64,000 bases of DNA from Anadara kagoshimensis (GCA_021292105.1 CM037870.1:28300405-28364404); one strand, 5' to 3'. Shown: positions 12,643 through 23,059, counted from the stretch's first letter. Notes: generated by a model not told the origin, from the sequence alone. A program made the numbers and translations.

Positions 12643-12815
12643 ATTGCAGGGTTAGCTCTGGCTCTTTAAAAACTTGAGCCAAAAATCAGTGATTTCACCT
12701 GCCTCTCTATGAAATTGATTATAATTTTGGAGCAAAAATATCAGACAAAAGCTATGTTTTGGAGCCAGAAATGATAAAATTTAGCAATTGGCTAAATTGG
12801 TGATTGGCACAGCTA
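12643..12815. mobile_element. short TIR element of the 'GGGTTAGCTCTG' family
   Basis: It begins 'cagggttagctctggctc' and ends 'gattggcacagctaac', an imperfect inverted pair. The interior matches 5515-5640 in the opposite orientation ('ggagccagaaat', 'tagcaattggctaaattgg'). Confidence 0.5.
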
Positions 12816-13099
12816 ACAATGAAACTGAGATGATCTTTTATTGTTATTATTATTATTTAATAAAAAATGTTATGCACATCATTTTGTAACAAATTTATAA
12901 ATACATAGATGTGAACTCATTTTTTAACATAAATTGGATGCTGATATCACTTTCTTTTAATAACACATGATTATGTCATACCAAATTCTGAAATCCAGTA
13001 TTGTCTGCCCTTATACAAACTGGACATGTGATTTTTTTGTTATGCCCCAAGTTCAATAGACTATTAATGCAATTGTTAATATGTAGAGAGTGCAGAAGG

Positions 13100-13270
13100 T
13101 GTATCAGTAAAGGAGTTTTGCACCCCAGTCAAGATTTTTTACAGATCAAGGCAGTCAGTCCTGGAATGGTGGAGTAAAATGGAGTATCTAAGAAGAGCAC
13201 GATCTTGGGCAAAAAACTGACACACTAGGCAGTGAGCCACTCTATGATTCAAGGACAGAGCATTGTCAGT
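13100..13270 (-). mobile_element. SINE family B copy, degraded
   Basis: 'agttttgcaccccagtcaag' and 'gatcaaggcagtcagtcc' match the tail-side part of family B. The head side is eroded. Confidence 0.5.
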
Positions 13271-14327
13271 TTTCAAAGAAACAGAGTGGTAGCAAAGTAG
13301 CTTGATAGACTAGATTTTATGTTTTTAGTCATAAGTTCCAAAAGTTATTGGATCCAACTATTACTTCTAACATGGGATTTTGAGCCTTTACCAGGAACAA
13401 TCAGGGTTAGCTCTGGGTTTAAAAATTCTGTCGCCAATGAAATCGCTAGTAGTAAAATTTTGTCACAAATTTCTTTATTGTGTCACCAACAAACTTTCTT
13501 TTTCTAGAATCTGACCTTTTTAGCCATTCTCTTCTAGTAGTGATGTTAAAGTTGATGCGACTTTGCAAGCATGTACATGTATAATTATTTTCTCATTTGT
13601 AGGAAGAAATCAACATGAATAATCTAGCAATACATACATGTATCAAATGTTCCAATTCAAGAGATTTGCTAAATTCGGGTGGCAAGAAATTTATCAGCAA
13701 AGTTCAATTTTCTTTATGAGTCAACTAAAGTAAATGACTAAATCAAATAGGCACAAGGATATACATATCAAAGTAGATCCTAAACTACGAGAATAGGATT
13801 GATTTTAAGGACTGGGACGGTCAGCATGGAATATCAAGCGAGATTGGGACTGGCTGGGAGAGGCTTTTGTCAGTTGAGCTCAGACTGCTGTCTTCGATGA
13901 TGCTGAGAGATCAAGTCCAAAAAAGTTTTGTAGCTAAGAGAATCTTAAGTTGTAAATACATGCAATAACTGTCTTAAGCTAAAACCTGATCAAACTTTCA
14001 CATGCATAATATTGTGAAATATTAGATTGTCTTAACTCATGTGTCCATCCTAGATGTGGCAACATTAGATTTGTGCAGATATATACATAACCCTTTCAAT
14101 AAATTTTCGAGTAAAAGACAAATTTCTTAAAGTAGGCAGCAAGTAAAAACAATTCAGAAAATGTAAACTTAGTGAAAGTAGGCAACAAATTTAATCCAAA
14201 TCCAAACAAGTAGCAGATATTTGTCACCTTGATGGCTTTATTGAAAACACTGTATACATGTACTCGGGCCTCCAATTTTTGCAATTTTGAAGAAAGCTGA
14301 TTTGATTCCCTAAAAGTCAAGGATCAA

Positions 14328-14550
14328 ATGGAGTGAAGTGGAATTTTATACCCAAGTCAAGATTCTTTCATTTCTATCAAGGCAGGCAATTCATAGGTGG
14401 TAGAAGAAACTGTTGTGTCAGAGAAAACCATCACCCTTCAGCTAGCAAACTGACAAACTTTCTCACACTAGGATCTGCATTAGTGGGGTTTGTTCCGTGT
14501 GCACTGTTATCTGTAAGTGCATGCTTTAGACCAATTGGTCACTAAGGGAC
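14328..14550 (-). mobile_element. SINE family B copy
   Basis: The motif order is 'ccaagtcaagattctttca', 'agagaaaaccatcaccctt', 'agcaaactgacaaactttct', 'cacactaggatctgc', with a tRNA-like end on the minus strand. A 70-codon open frame inside is not taken as a gene. Confidence 0.75.
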
Positions 14551-15400
14551 AAATGGAAGCCCTTGTCTAGAAGCAATTGTCAATTTACAAAATCATGATC
14601 AATAATGTATTCTTAAAACTACGGCAATAATGTATTTCTAATTGTTGACACCATAATATCACTCAAAAGTCAATACATTTCATAAACTACAAAACAGAAG
14701 TAAAATGGAGAAAGATTTAATTTTTTCCAGCACTTTATTACAGTAGATAACTTACTACATATGTTTACACAGCTAGGTTACAGTTAATGCTAAGCCTAGA
14801 GGCTTATACGGTTGGATAGTATTCAACTCTCATCGCCATGAAGTGACAATACTCAAACTTCCCATCCCTTTTTTGAGACTAGGAGTAACTTTGGGAAAAT
14901 TTTGATTGTAAGTTTTACAAAACTAGTTGTGAAGATTTCCGTATTTGACTTGACAAAACATGGATATGCATAATACCCGGGTTTGAGTATTTGATCCCAC
15001 TGTTTCTTTCTTCAATTTAATTTGCAGCTAAATATCCTGATTGGCTCACTTTCATAACCATGACGTTAAGAAGCCATTTTTAAACAAATATACAACATTG
15101 GGTGGTTGCCTTGCACACTTGGACAGTATTTACACATTGCCTTTTGCTCAAAATGAATTGGAAAACGGTTTCAACCCAAATTTTTGGAAATTACCAGATT
15201 TTATTTTTTAGTCGTAAGTTTTAACTGGCAACAATAAGGTTGTAATTTTGACTTCAAAATTGTACAACATACAATAAAATCATAAGGTTAGGCAAGTATG
15301 AATACTCCCTTCTTGGATGGAATGTTACCACCAAAATACTTGTTGTTACCCATTCAATCGCCAGGTAGAAGGTGGGTCGAAGCAGTGTGGATTTAAATGT
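14551..15400. other. non-coding stretch
   Basis: No exon or named repeat is seen. It lies inside the presumed CACNB intron between the 15569 exon and the rest of the gene. Confidence 0.4.
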
Positions 15401-15568
15401 CTTGCTTAGGACATACCATGCAGCATGGCTGGGGATTAAACCATGCATCAGCTCTTAATTACTAGGTGAGTAGGTCACATCTCCAATTTCTCATTTAGTT
15501 ACCACTATAACAAACAAAATTTTTCCTCACAAGATTGTCTGTTAAATAAATATTTTCTGTACACTTAC

Positions 15569-15649
15569 CTGTCTTATAAAACTGTTTGCTGAGCTATCAG
15601 AAAAACTACCATCTGATCTTTTATATTTCCCTTTTCTTTTCCCTTTTCC
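15569..15649 (-). CDS. CACNB: voltage-gated calcium channel beta subunit, second coding exon
   Basis: The exon is 81 bp (27 codons, phase 0 at both ends) between a pyrimidine-rich acceptor (TTTTCAG|GGA) and a consensus donor (CAG|GTAAGTG). It encodes GKGKRKGKYKRSDGSFSDSS followed by ANSFIRQ. This is the N-terminal variable-to-conserved junction of calcium channel beta subunits, where the family has a basic KGRxKRSDGS stretch ending in NSFxRQ just before the conserved GSADSYTSRPSDSD segment, which must lie beyond base 1. In the family these subunits bind the alpha-1 interaction domain through a guanylate-kinase-like domain and help traffic and gate the channel at the plasma membrane; neither SH3 nor GK domain is in this window. 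It follows the start exon at 17615-17671 in frame. Confidence 0.85.
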
Positions 15650-15749
15650 CTGAAAACACAATGCAAACTTTAAATAAGGCTCTGATTTACAAAAAAACAT
15701 AACTAATTATGTGAACAAAGAGGATCAACAGGTCACTTGAGTGCAAAGA

Positions 15750-16077
15750 GAGTTGAGTAATGGTGTTTAAATTCCCAGTCAAGAATATTTCACTTATATC
15801 GAGATGTTGCCAGCTATAGGCAAAGGTGATGAAATTTTGCCTGTGTGTTGTGCTGATACAGCAGGAGGGTTCTTTATGGTGCTACGCCTACCGTAACACT
15901 GGACCTTGTTTATTTTAAGTTTGCATCCAAAGAACCATGAATTTTGTAATGTTAATTGCTTGGTGAAAGAACAGTCACTACCCACTTTCAAGTCTTGGGT
16001 CAGATTCGGTCAGTGTTCAAACCTACAACCTCGCACTTATGGAGCGAGCACTCTACCTACTGAGCTACTACAGTGGT
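15750..16077 (-). mobile_element. SINE family A copy, full length
   Basis: It runs from 'agttgagtaatggtgttt' to a tRNA-like head ('ccactgtagtagctcagtag' on the minus strand). The flanks 'gagtgcaaaga' and 'gagtacaaaga' look like a target duplication with one mismatch. Confidence 0.85.
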
Positions 16078-16452
16078 TCGAGTACAAAGAAACGAATTTC
16101 ACAAACGTATGCACATGTATGCATAATGTATCAAGATAGTTATTCTGGATGTGGATTAAACCTGAGTGTCCAGATAAAACCACCAACCTTCTGCCAGCAA
16201 ACTAACAACTTATGCAAAATGTGTGTGAAAACCTATCCTTTCCATTGGATATAGAATTGCATTATTTGTCATACTTTTTTCAAAATAGATTTAGGTTTAT
16301 AAAAGAAAAATCTTTATCAAGAAAAGTAATATGCACCAAACATATAGACACAATTTGAACAAAATTTCTCCCAATAGACATTAATCTGTATTTGGTAGTA
16401 CTTTTAAGCAAACAACTATAAAAGAATGTTTTTTCTTGTATCAAAGAACTTA

Positions 16453-16627
16453 AAATAAACGAGGTCCCCTGTCACGGTGGGCTTGGCACGATAAAGAACC
16501 CTGCTGCATAATGCCATCAGCACAACACACAGGCAAAATTTCTGCACACATCCCTACAGCTGGCGACATTTTGATATAAGTGAAATATTCTTGACTGGGA
16601 TGTTAAACACCATCACTCAACTCAACT
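16453..16627 (+). mobile_element. SINE family A, truncated copy
   Basis: This has the reverse orientation to its neighbour, from 'aacgaggtcccctgtcac' to 'ttaaacaccatcactcaac'. The tRNA-like head is missing, so it is a 5'-truncated copy. Confidence 0.75.
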
Positions 16628-16785
16628 CTTGTATTAAAGAGATCATATGAATACTGTATGTGAATGTAAATAAAGGCCATTCACTGTACCATTGTATTAA
16701 ATGGTTATGTGAAAAAGTATAGGACATGTCAAAATGTCAATCCATATATCCATTAAAATTGCACCAAAACTGACACAACCAATCA

Positions 16786-17165
16786 TGATGTTTCCATTCC
16801 AGGTAGCCAAAATCACCATTGGCTACTTATTTCTGAGAAATGGGGTTCGCCGCTGTACCACATGGTCAATACCTCTTAACATTTGTGCGTAACATTTTGG
16901 AAAATGTCAACGTAACAAATTCCCGGAATAACGTCGTTTTTATGGGAAAACTTCATATTGTGCGATTACATGTCCATTGGAAACAAGCGTTTCGCAGACA
17001 CGTTAGAAGGTATCAGGTGGTACAGCGGCGAACCCCATTCTTTCAGAAACTGAGAAAGTAAACCATTTTCACATATTTGAGAAAAAAATATTTCAAATGG
17101 GATAATATATTTTCACAAATTTTTGGTGAAATTTGGCTATTAAAAATGTAACAGGGTTTTTAGAG
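16786..17165. mobile_element. MITE-like element interrupted by a second TIR element
   Basis: The outer sequence ('gtttccattccaggtagccaaaatcaccattggctac...atttggctattaaaaatgt', shown in part) is collinear with the uninterrupted copy at 32175-32346. It is split after 'ctgaga' by the inserted element at about 16838-17043. Confidence 0.7.
16838..17043. mobile_element. short TIR element nested in a MITE
   Basis: The ends are near-perfect inverted repeats: 'aatggggttcgccgctgtac' then 'cac' on the left, and its complement on the right at about 17019-17043. It is about 206 bp. A 73-codon open frame spans it but shows no family resemblance and includes both TIRs, so it is not called a gene. A degraded relative of the end is at about 36818-36836. 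Confidence 0.75.
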
Positions 17166-17610
17166 ACCAAAATATTGATATATAAATGTGTCAAATAAGC
17201 CAATAACCATACTCTATGCCAATAAGTTGTTGTTTTGAAGATTGTTCCTAGTGCACTTCACATGTCACTTCCCAACATGTGATAAAGGTGTTGTTTACAT
17301 GCACATTCCCAAGCCATGAACTACTGAATTTTATCTGTGCAACATGCATATTTTGCTTTCAAAGAAATAATAACTTAAATTTAAATAACTTGGTGGAGGT
17401 AATAAAAAAGACTGGTTTTATTTTGACCAATTTTCCCTTGGTGCACCCCTCCATCTGTCAAAATGAAATGCAGACTCTGGACCACACAGCATCATGACAC
17501 GAGAACCGGCATAGGGGAACGATTTTTTTCATATTCGTGTATATAAAATGTTTAAAATGGGTACAAATATATCTCAATTAGACATAAGACCATTCAAATA
17601 CCAAATCTAA
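17165..17610. other. non-coding stretch, first CACNB intron
   Basis: No further exon is seen. It lies downstream of the start exon donor on the minus strand. Confidence 0.4.
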
Positions 17611-17614
17611 CTAC

Positions 17615-17671
17615 CTGGGAAACCGGTGGCATTGCATCTAGATCCGAAAATTGAGATGAAATGTTAGCCAT
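17615..17671 (-). CDS. CACNB: voltage-gated calcium channel beta subunit, first coding exon
   Basis: ATG and 18 further codons encode MANISSQFSDLDAMPPVSQ, followed by a donor CAG|GTAGTT in phase 0. Joining it to 15569-15649 gives ...PPVSQ-GKGKRKGKYKRSDGS, which matches the layout of family N-termini, where a short variable leader precedes the KGRxKRSDGS block. The start is set by the only ATG in frame next to the donor. The exon is small and the leader is not itself diagnostic, so the call rests on phase, spacing and the next exon. Confidence 0.75.
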
Positions 17672-18631
17672 ATCTCAGAGACCACTCCGCAATTAAAACA
17701 GTTTTGGAGCGCCATAAGACAATACTTTTGACCATTAACGGATCTTTGCAATTCAGTCTTCTTTCTTTCCTTGTCTTCTGTCCATTATATCGCGTTACAA
17801 GGTCATCCAAGCTTCTATAACATTAATTTTTTCATTTTCATCTATCAATGAATATTGCAGAGAGATGAAGGTATCTGAATTAAGAATCGAAAGGGTGTGG
17901 AAATTTGGAATCGAATTTTATTTTTAAAGGGCTTTTATGTGTAGCCAAATATTTTGACCAGCTATAAGAACGATTTGATATTGTTGAAACCGATTACAAA
18001 TGAGAAAGAATAGTCATATCATTATCTATAAGACTAGTAAACACATTATATTTCTCCCCTTTCAATTTCTATCCCTTACGACTCCATCCTACATATCCCA
18101 CAAAATACGAAGGATAAATGTGACAGTACTTTTGATTGGATGCTTGAATAATTTCGTCATCAAGTATCATTCAGAAAACAAAAGTGAATTAACTCCCTTG
18201 GTTGCTGTATATCAAGTAATCTACGTTGCTCAGCAAAAATGTTAGATGTTATTAAAATTAAAAATATTTATATAAAACGTAAAAAAAAAATATTTGAGTA
18301 TACACTCTAAATTGAATGTCTACTGAAAAGACTAAAACAAATCTGTGATAAAGAAGACGACAACTTAATATTTTGTGTGTTGAACAAGGACCATCTGCTT
18401 ATATCTTGAAGAACAATACGAATTTTAAATATACAACAAGGGACGGCAGAGTTTTTCATATTTAAAACCGCATATTTGTTGTGTTCGGCATTATAATTTT
18501 CCAACAAAAATCGGTACACCAATGGACACAAATGGCACCATTGCTTGTTTCTTTATTCATATGAAGCATTTATGCAGAACCTTGATATATATATTGAGAA
18601 AAACTGTCGACACATCATTCAACTCCACTTA
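17672..18631. other. 5' flank of CACNB, no gene seen
   Basis: Presumed 5' UTR and promoter region for the minus-strand gene. I found no clear TATA or initiator element. Short open frames at 18000-18245 and 18307-18531 have no recognisable features. Confidence 0.35.
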
Positions 18632-18636
18632 TAGAT
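18632..18636. repeat. LTR element target site duplication, left
   Basis: TAGAT, repeated immediately after the other LTR at 23361-23365. Confidence 0.9.
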
Positions 18637-18936
18637 TGTTGTAAATATTATTATATTGAATAATAATATAAGACAATATAAAACTAAGCTAGTTTAATAT
18701 ACGTCTAAACTACACTATGTACATTATGTAAAGTGACCAAGAACAGCTGACTGCATGAGAATACATATAATGTTAACTTTACCATGACAGAGTTGACAAG
18801 TATAATTAGAAGATTGATAAGTTTCTGTTACAGTATCTAATGTTTATATTTAGAGTTCATGGGAGGTTAACTTCAGATGCTGATAAGAATAGGTTGTTAA
18901 AATTCTAATATGAAACACATGTCCAATATCATAACA
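18637..18936 (-). repeat. 3' LTR
   Basis: TGTTGTAAATATT...ATCATAACA, 300 bp. Relative to the other LTR it has a 14-bp insertion (GTATCTAATGTTTA, about 18833-18846) and one extra A near 18643. Confidence 0.95.
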
Positions 18937-18949
18937 CCTTCCTCTTAAG
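18937..18949 (-). promoter_or_regulatory. polypurine tract
   Basis: On the minus strand the sequence abutting the 3' LTR is AAGAGGAAGG, the expected plus-strand primer position for reverse transcription. Confidence 0.8.
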
Positions 18950-19190
18950 ATAAATCTAACAGATTTAAAAGAATTTTAATAATTAAATAGTCCAAATGAG
19001 TTAAGGCCAAAACTATTCATAAATTTGTTTAACATAGAATTTAACCAATTTAGCAGTTTTTTCTAATACAAGTTATATATTGAATACACAAAGAATTATA
19101 CAATTTATATACATTCATTGAGGCCAGAGGTTACTAGCACTTAGCCTACCGTTGGGGTTAGATCTTTACCATCAACCCTTGATTTCACAA

Positions 19191-20738
19191 TCACTCATCA
19201 TAACGTTTAGGTTGTTTTACAGTTCTACCACTTCTTGTCTGGTAAGATCCATTTGAATTAGCAGTATCAGGTTTCACAGGACTTGTATCTATTTCCGTAT
19301 TAATATCCACATTAATTTTAGGTTTTTCACTGTGACAAGCTTCAGTTTTTAATAAGTCACCTCTATTCCTCCTGTATTCTCCTTCTTCAGATTTGACAAT
19401 ATATGACCTTGGTGTGTCAGCTTTGTCTATAACTATCCCTGGTTTTGAAGGTTTTCCTTCTGTCTGGATTCTGACAGTATCTCCCGGTACTAGTTCAGGT
19501 AATGCTTTTGCTGTCCTATTGTAATTTTGTTCCTGTTTTGATTGTTTTTGTTTTAGTTCTTGTTTTACTGATGGAAAACTGGGATCTAATAAAGTTGGTG
19601 ATATTGGTAGAATTCCACGCGTTCTTCTTCCCATTAATAGTTGTGTCGGTGTCCCTAAACCATTTATTGGAGTGTTGCGGTATTCCAACATAGCAATGTA
19701 AGGATCTCTGTGGTCCCGTTTTGCTTTCTTTAGCAACAATTTTACTGTTTGAACCGTTCTTTCAACCATTCCGTTTGACTTTGGATATCTTGGCGAAGTT
19801 GTTATGTGCTTGAATCCATATTGTTTTGCAAATTTGGCAAATTCATTGCTGGCGAATTGCGGACCATTGTCACTGATGCAAATTTCAGGAATTCCATGTC
19901 TTGCAAAATGTGGTTTGATCATGTCAATAACGAATGCGCTTTTAGTACTTGTAAGACGTGATAATTCAAAGAATTTGGAATAATAATCAACCATTAAAAT
20001 ATAATTATGTCCCTCTAATTCAAATAAGTCCATACCAACTTTCTGCCATGGCCTTTCAGGTATTTCATGCGGAATAAGTGGTTCATTTTGTTGACGATTA
20101 CGATCACAACAGATCGGACATTTTGAAACCAATTCAGCAATATCATTATTGATACCAGGCCAATACATTGCATCTCTTGCACGTAGTCTGCATTTTTCAA
20201 TTCCTCCGTGACCATAATGTAATGTTTCTAACATTTCCTTTCTTAGTGATTTTGGAACAACAAGACGTGTGTTTTTAAGCACTAAGTTATCAACAACAGT
20301 AAGTTCCTCACGAAAATTCCAATAATCATGAAGTATTGCATTACATTCAGTTTTTGTATTAGGCCAACCAGATAAAATTGTTTGTTTCAATGCAATCATT
20401 TCTGGATCCTTTTCAGATTCCTCCTTGAATACAACAAGTTTACGATCAGTAGTTGGTTCATTTGAAATAACATGAACTTCAAATTTATCCTTTTCATCAA
20501 CAGCTGGTTCTGTTGTTGCTCTGCTCAATGTATCTGCAACATAAAGCTCTTTTCCCGGCTTATATTGCACATTTAAACTGTAAATTTGCAATTTTAACAT
20601 CATCCTTTGAATTCTAGGTGGTGCTGATGTTAACGTTTTGCGAAATAAACTCTCTAGCGGTTTGTGATCACTTTCAACATGTAAACTTTTGCCGTATACA
20701 TACTGATGGAATTTTGTGCATCCAAATACAACTGCCAA
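19191..20738 (-). CDS. retrotransposon pol: RNase H C-terminus and integrase
   Basis: A 515-residue open frame. It begins inside the RNase H domain (VFGCTKFHQYVYGK, then ESDHKPLES) because the upstream frame is shifted near 20755. It continues into integrase with a zinc-binding HHCC module (HYGHGG near residue 170, then CPICC) and a DDE catalytic core: D in GMDLFELEG, D in ISDNGPQFAS, E in SNGMVER. The C-terminal part is basic and ends QTRSGRTVKQPKRYDE. The first ATG is not a biological start, since this is the 3' part of a pol polyprotein. In the family, integrase inserts the cDNA into the host genome. Confidence 0.93.
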   Translation of the reverse strand: MAVVFGCTKFHQYVYGKSLHVESDHKPLESLFRKTLTSAPPRIQRMMLKLQIYSLNVQYKPGKELYVADTLSRATTEPAVDEKDKFEVHVISNEPTTDRKLVVFKEESEKDPEMIALKQTILSGWPNTKTECNAILHDYWNFREELTVVDNLVLKNTRLVVPKSLRKEMLETLHYGHGGIEKCRLRARDAMYWPGINNDIAELVSKCPICCDRNRQQNEPLIPHEIPERPWQKVGMDLFELEGHNYILMVDYYSKFFELSRLTSTKSAFVIDMIKPHFARHGIPEICISDNGPQFASNEFAKFAKQYGFKHITTSPRYPKSNGMVERTVQTVKLLLKKAKRDHRDPYIAMLEYRNTPINGLGTPTQLLMGRRTRGILPISPTLLDPSFPSVKQELKQKQSKQEQNYNRTAKALPELVPGDTVRIQTEGKPSKPGIVIDKADTPRSYIVKSEEGEYRRNRGDLLKTEACHSEKPKINVDINTEIDTSPVKPDTANSNGSYQTRSGRTVKQPKRYDE

Positions 20739-21304
20739 TGTTTCCTTTTCAATTTGGCATAATTCCTTTCAGCTTTATTAAGTGATCTAGAGGCATATGC
20801 AACTGGCTGTCCTTCCTGTATAAGACATGCTCCTAGTCCTTCAGATGACGCATCTACAGAAAGAGTGACATCTTTGTTTGGATCAAAATATTTGAGAACC
20901 GGTGCTTGTGACAATGCTTTAATTAATGCTTTGTGAGCCTCCACATGTTGTTCATTCCAATGCCAATGAACATTCTTTTCAAGTAGTTCTCGTAACGGCT
21001 TGCTTATTGTAGACATATTCGGTATGAATTTTGCAACATAATTTACCAGTCCAAGAAATCTTTGTAGTTCCTTTTTATTTTGTGGTTCTGGCATGGATGT
21101 AATAGCTGCAACTTTACTTGGATCCGTTTTCAGCCCATTTTGTCCTAGTATATGTCCAATATACTTTACTTCTTCACATCCAATTTTGCATTTTTCTTTG
21201 TTTAGCCTAAAATTGACTTCTTTTGCTCTATTAAGCACTTCTTCTAACCTGGCATTATGCTCTTTTTCATCCTTACCCCATATTAAAATGTCATCGATTA
21301 TCAC
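20654..21304 (-). CDS. retrotransposon pol: reverse transcriptase C-terminus and RNase H (frame fragment)
   Basis: The frame begins at the catalytic DD of the polymerase (IIDDILIWG) and covers the thumb/connection (KYIGHILGQNGLKTDPSK, then LQRFLGLVNYVAKFIP) and the start of RNase H (DASSEGLGACLIQEGQPVAYA). It leaves the RNase H frame near 20755, where it reads into an unrelated tail. It overlaps the next pol fragment in another frame. Confidence 0.9.
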   Translation of the reverse strand: MIIDDILIWGKDEKEHNARLEEVLNRAKEVNFRLNKEKCKIGCEEVKYIGHILGQNGLKTDPSKVAAITSMPEPQNKKELQRFLGLVNYVAKFIPNMSTISKPLRELLEKNVHWHWNEQHVEAHKALIKALSQAPVLKYFDPNKDVTLSVDASSEGLGACLIQEGQPVAYASRSLNKAERNYAKLKRKHWQLYLDAQNSISMYTAKVYMLKVITNR

Positions 21305-22185
21305 CTCACAACCTTCAATGTTTTCAAAAACCTCACTAGCTCTTTTTTGGAATACCTCGGTGCAGATGAGATACCAAATGGTAGTCTCAGGTACCTGTAT
21401 CTTCCAAAGGGAGTGTTAAAGGTTGTTTTAAGTGAACTGTCTTCATCTAGTTGAATAGCCCAAAATCCAGATGAAACGTCTAGGGTACTGAATATTTTAG
21501 CACCTGCCAATTTTGAAGCGACTTCCTCGACCGTTTTCATAGGATAATGTTCCCTTTTTATCGAACGGTTTAGATCCCGTGGATCTATACATATCCGTAC
21601 TTTGTTCTTTCGTTCCACAACCACCATTGAATTGACCCAATTCGTTGGCTGATTAACTTTGGTAATCACACCTAAATCTTCCATTCTTTTAAGCTCATTT
21701 TTCACTTTATTTTTAAGAGTGAATGGTATTTTCCTTGGTGGATGAACAACCGGTGGAACAGAGTCGTCTGTTCTGATAGTGTATTTTCCATCTAAACATC
21801 CAAGACCTTCAAAAACATCTGAGTAATCGTTCATGATATCCTCAGCACTTCTATTATTTTGAACTGTATAAACTCTCTGAACAAGATTTAAGTTCAAACT
21901 AGATTTTAATCCAATAACTGGTACAGCATTTCCTTGAACAACTTGGAATTGTACTGGGTGAAATTTTCCTTTATAACACAAAACTAAGATTGCTTGGCCT
22001 AATGGAGAAATATTATGTCCAGAATAAGAAATAAGTCTTGTTTTTGATTTTTTAAGCTTTTCATTTGACAGTGCATGATAGGTTTTCTCTGACATTACAT
22101 TACACTGTGCTCCGGTATCAATTTTCAGTTTCAATGTTTTATTTTCACATCCTACTGTTACCATCCAGTCTTGGTTTTTGTTCAT
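21301..22185 (-). CDS. retrotransposon pol: aspartic protease and reverse transcriptase N-terminus (frame fragment)
   Basis: The protease active site is LKIDTGAQCNVMS (about residues 24-36). Reverse transcriptase fingers and palm follow: RICIDPRDLNRSIKREHYPM, FSTLDVSSGFWAIQLDE (first catalytic D), then YLRLPFGISSAP. After that motif the frame is lost near 21360 and the last about 20 codons are out of phase; the DD motif continues in the neighbouring frame. The frame is open upstream of the first ATG and overlaps the end of gag in a different phase, as expected for gag-pol frameshifting (inference). Confidence 0.92.
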   Translation of the reverse strand: MNKNQDWMVTVGCENKTLKLKIDTGAQCNVMSEKTYHALSNEKLKKSKTRLISYSGHNISPLGQAILVLCYKGKFHPVQFQVVQGNAVPVIGLKSSLNLNLVQRVYTVQNNRSAEDIMNDYSDVFEGLGCLDGKYTIRTDDSVPPVVHPPRKIPFTLKNKVKNELKRMEDLGVITKVNQPTNWVNSMVVVERKNKVRICIDPRDLNRSIKREHYPMKTVEEVASKLAGAKIFSTLDVSSGFWAIQLDEDSSLKTTFNTPFGRYRYLRLPFGISSAPRYSKKELVRFLKTLKVVR

Positions 22186-22202
22186 TTCTGTTTCAATGGA
22201 AT

Positions 22203-22487
22203 TTACAAAATATCCATAACACTATCATTGTCATCAGAGTCTATCATATTTACATGCTGGCGTTTTGGATTTCTACACATTTTTGAAAAATGATTCTGTT
22301 TTTTGCAGTTATGGCATGTTTTTCCAAAAGCCGGACAGTTTCTTGGTTCATGTTTACGTCCACATTTTTTACAGTTAATCGTAGATTGTGTCTGCAAACC
22401 TTTTGATGGTGCACTAGGGGACGTTGTTGGTCTGTCAACTCCATATCTCTTTGCCTTACCACCTTTTCCTTTTTTAACAAAACTCAC
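22203..22487 (-). CDS. retrotransposon gag: nucleocapsid with two zinc knuckles
   Basis: It carries two cysteine-histidine knuckles: CX2CX3HX4C (CKKCGRKHEPRNC) and CX2CX4HX4C (CHNCKKQNHFSKMC), preceded by a basic, glycine- and lysine-rich stretch (VKKGKGGKAKRYG). It ends at a stop 18 bases before the pol ATG. It is the C-terminal portion of gag, cut from the upstream part by a frame change near 22527. Confidence 0.9.
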   Translation of the reverse strand: MSFVKKGKGGKAKRYGVDRPTTSPSAPSKGLQTQSTINCKKCGRKHEPRNCPAFGKTCHNCKKQNHFSKMCRNPKRQHVNMIDSDDNDSVMDIL

Positions 22488-22529
22488 TGATGCCTCTGAC
22501 GTGCCTGCTATTGACTTTAACTGTGAAAT

Positions 22530-22692
22530 GAAGTTTCAGCAGCTCTGCATATATCAATAGCTCTTTGCAGATTTAAGTCATTTTCCCGCAATAGTCTCCC
22601 TCTGACAGTGTCACTGTGAACACCGCAAACAATCCTATCACGAATTAAGGAATCATGAAGATTGTCAAATTCACATGATTTTGCCAAAATTT
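22530..22692 (-). pseudogene. retrotransposon gag middle segment, out of frame with both neighbours
   Basis: On the minus strand this reads LAKSCEFDNLHDSLIRDRIV and on to RAIDICRAAETS, typical of the segment before the zinc knuckles in Ty3/Gypsy gag. It is in a different frame from 22693-23040 and ends in a stop near 22530, so it is joined to neither in the sequence as given. Confidence 0.75.
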
Positions 22693-23040
22693 TTAAATCT
22701 GTAACAAGGCATCTATAGGTTCCTTTGGACCTTGAATTCTTGTGTTAAAAATATGTCTCTCAAACACAACGTTTTTCCTTGGGCTACAATATTCCTCAAA
22801 CTTTGTAAGAATATTGTCAACTTTCAGTTCATCACCAGCCTCATCCCATTGAAATGTATTATAAATTTCAACATCTGGGCCAATTATATGTAAAAGTGCA
22901 CTGGCTTTGACATTTTCTTGTTTTCCTGAAAGTCCTGTTGCTGATAAATATATATTGAAACGTTGTTTGAATTTTCTGAAATTTTCCTTTAAATTTCCCT
23001 CAAGACACAGTTTATCCGGTGGTGGCAAAATTGTCGACAT
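22693..23040 (-). CDS. retrotransposon gag N-terminal fragment
   Basis: A 115-residue frame starting MSTILPPPDKLCLEGNLKEN just inside the 5' LTR. It contains the gag-like FRKFKQRFNIYLSATGL and ALLHIIGPDVEIYNTF segments. It ends prematurely near 22693, where gag continues in another frame. The start is the first ATG after the primer site. Confidence 0.85.
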   Translation of the reverse strand: MSTILPPPDKLCLEGNLKENFRKFKQRFNIYLSATGLSGKQENVKASALLHIIGPDVEIYNTFQWDEAGDELKVDNILTKFEEYCSPRKNVVFERHIFNTRIQGPKEPIDALLQI

Positions 23041-23059
23041 TGTCCCAGTAAATTAAATG

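Noticed and set aside
16840-17061. 73-residue protein
   Set aside because: The frame spans both inverted ends of a short TIR element and has no recognisable motif.
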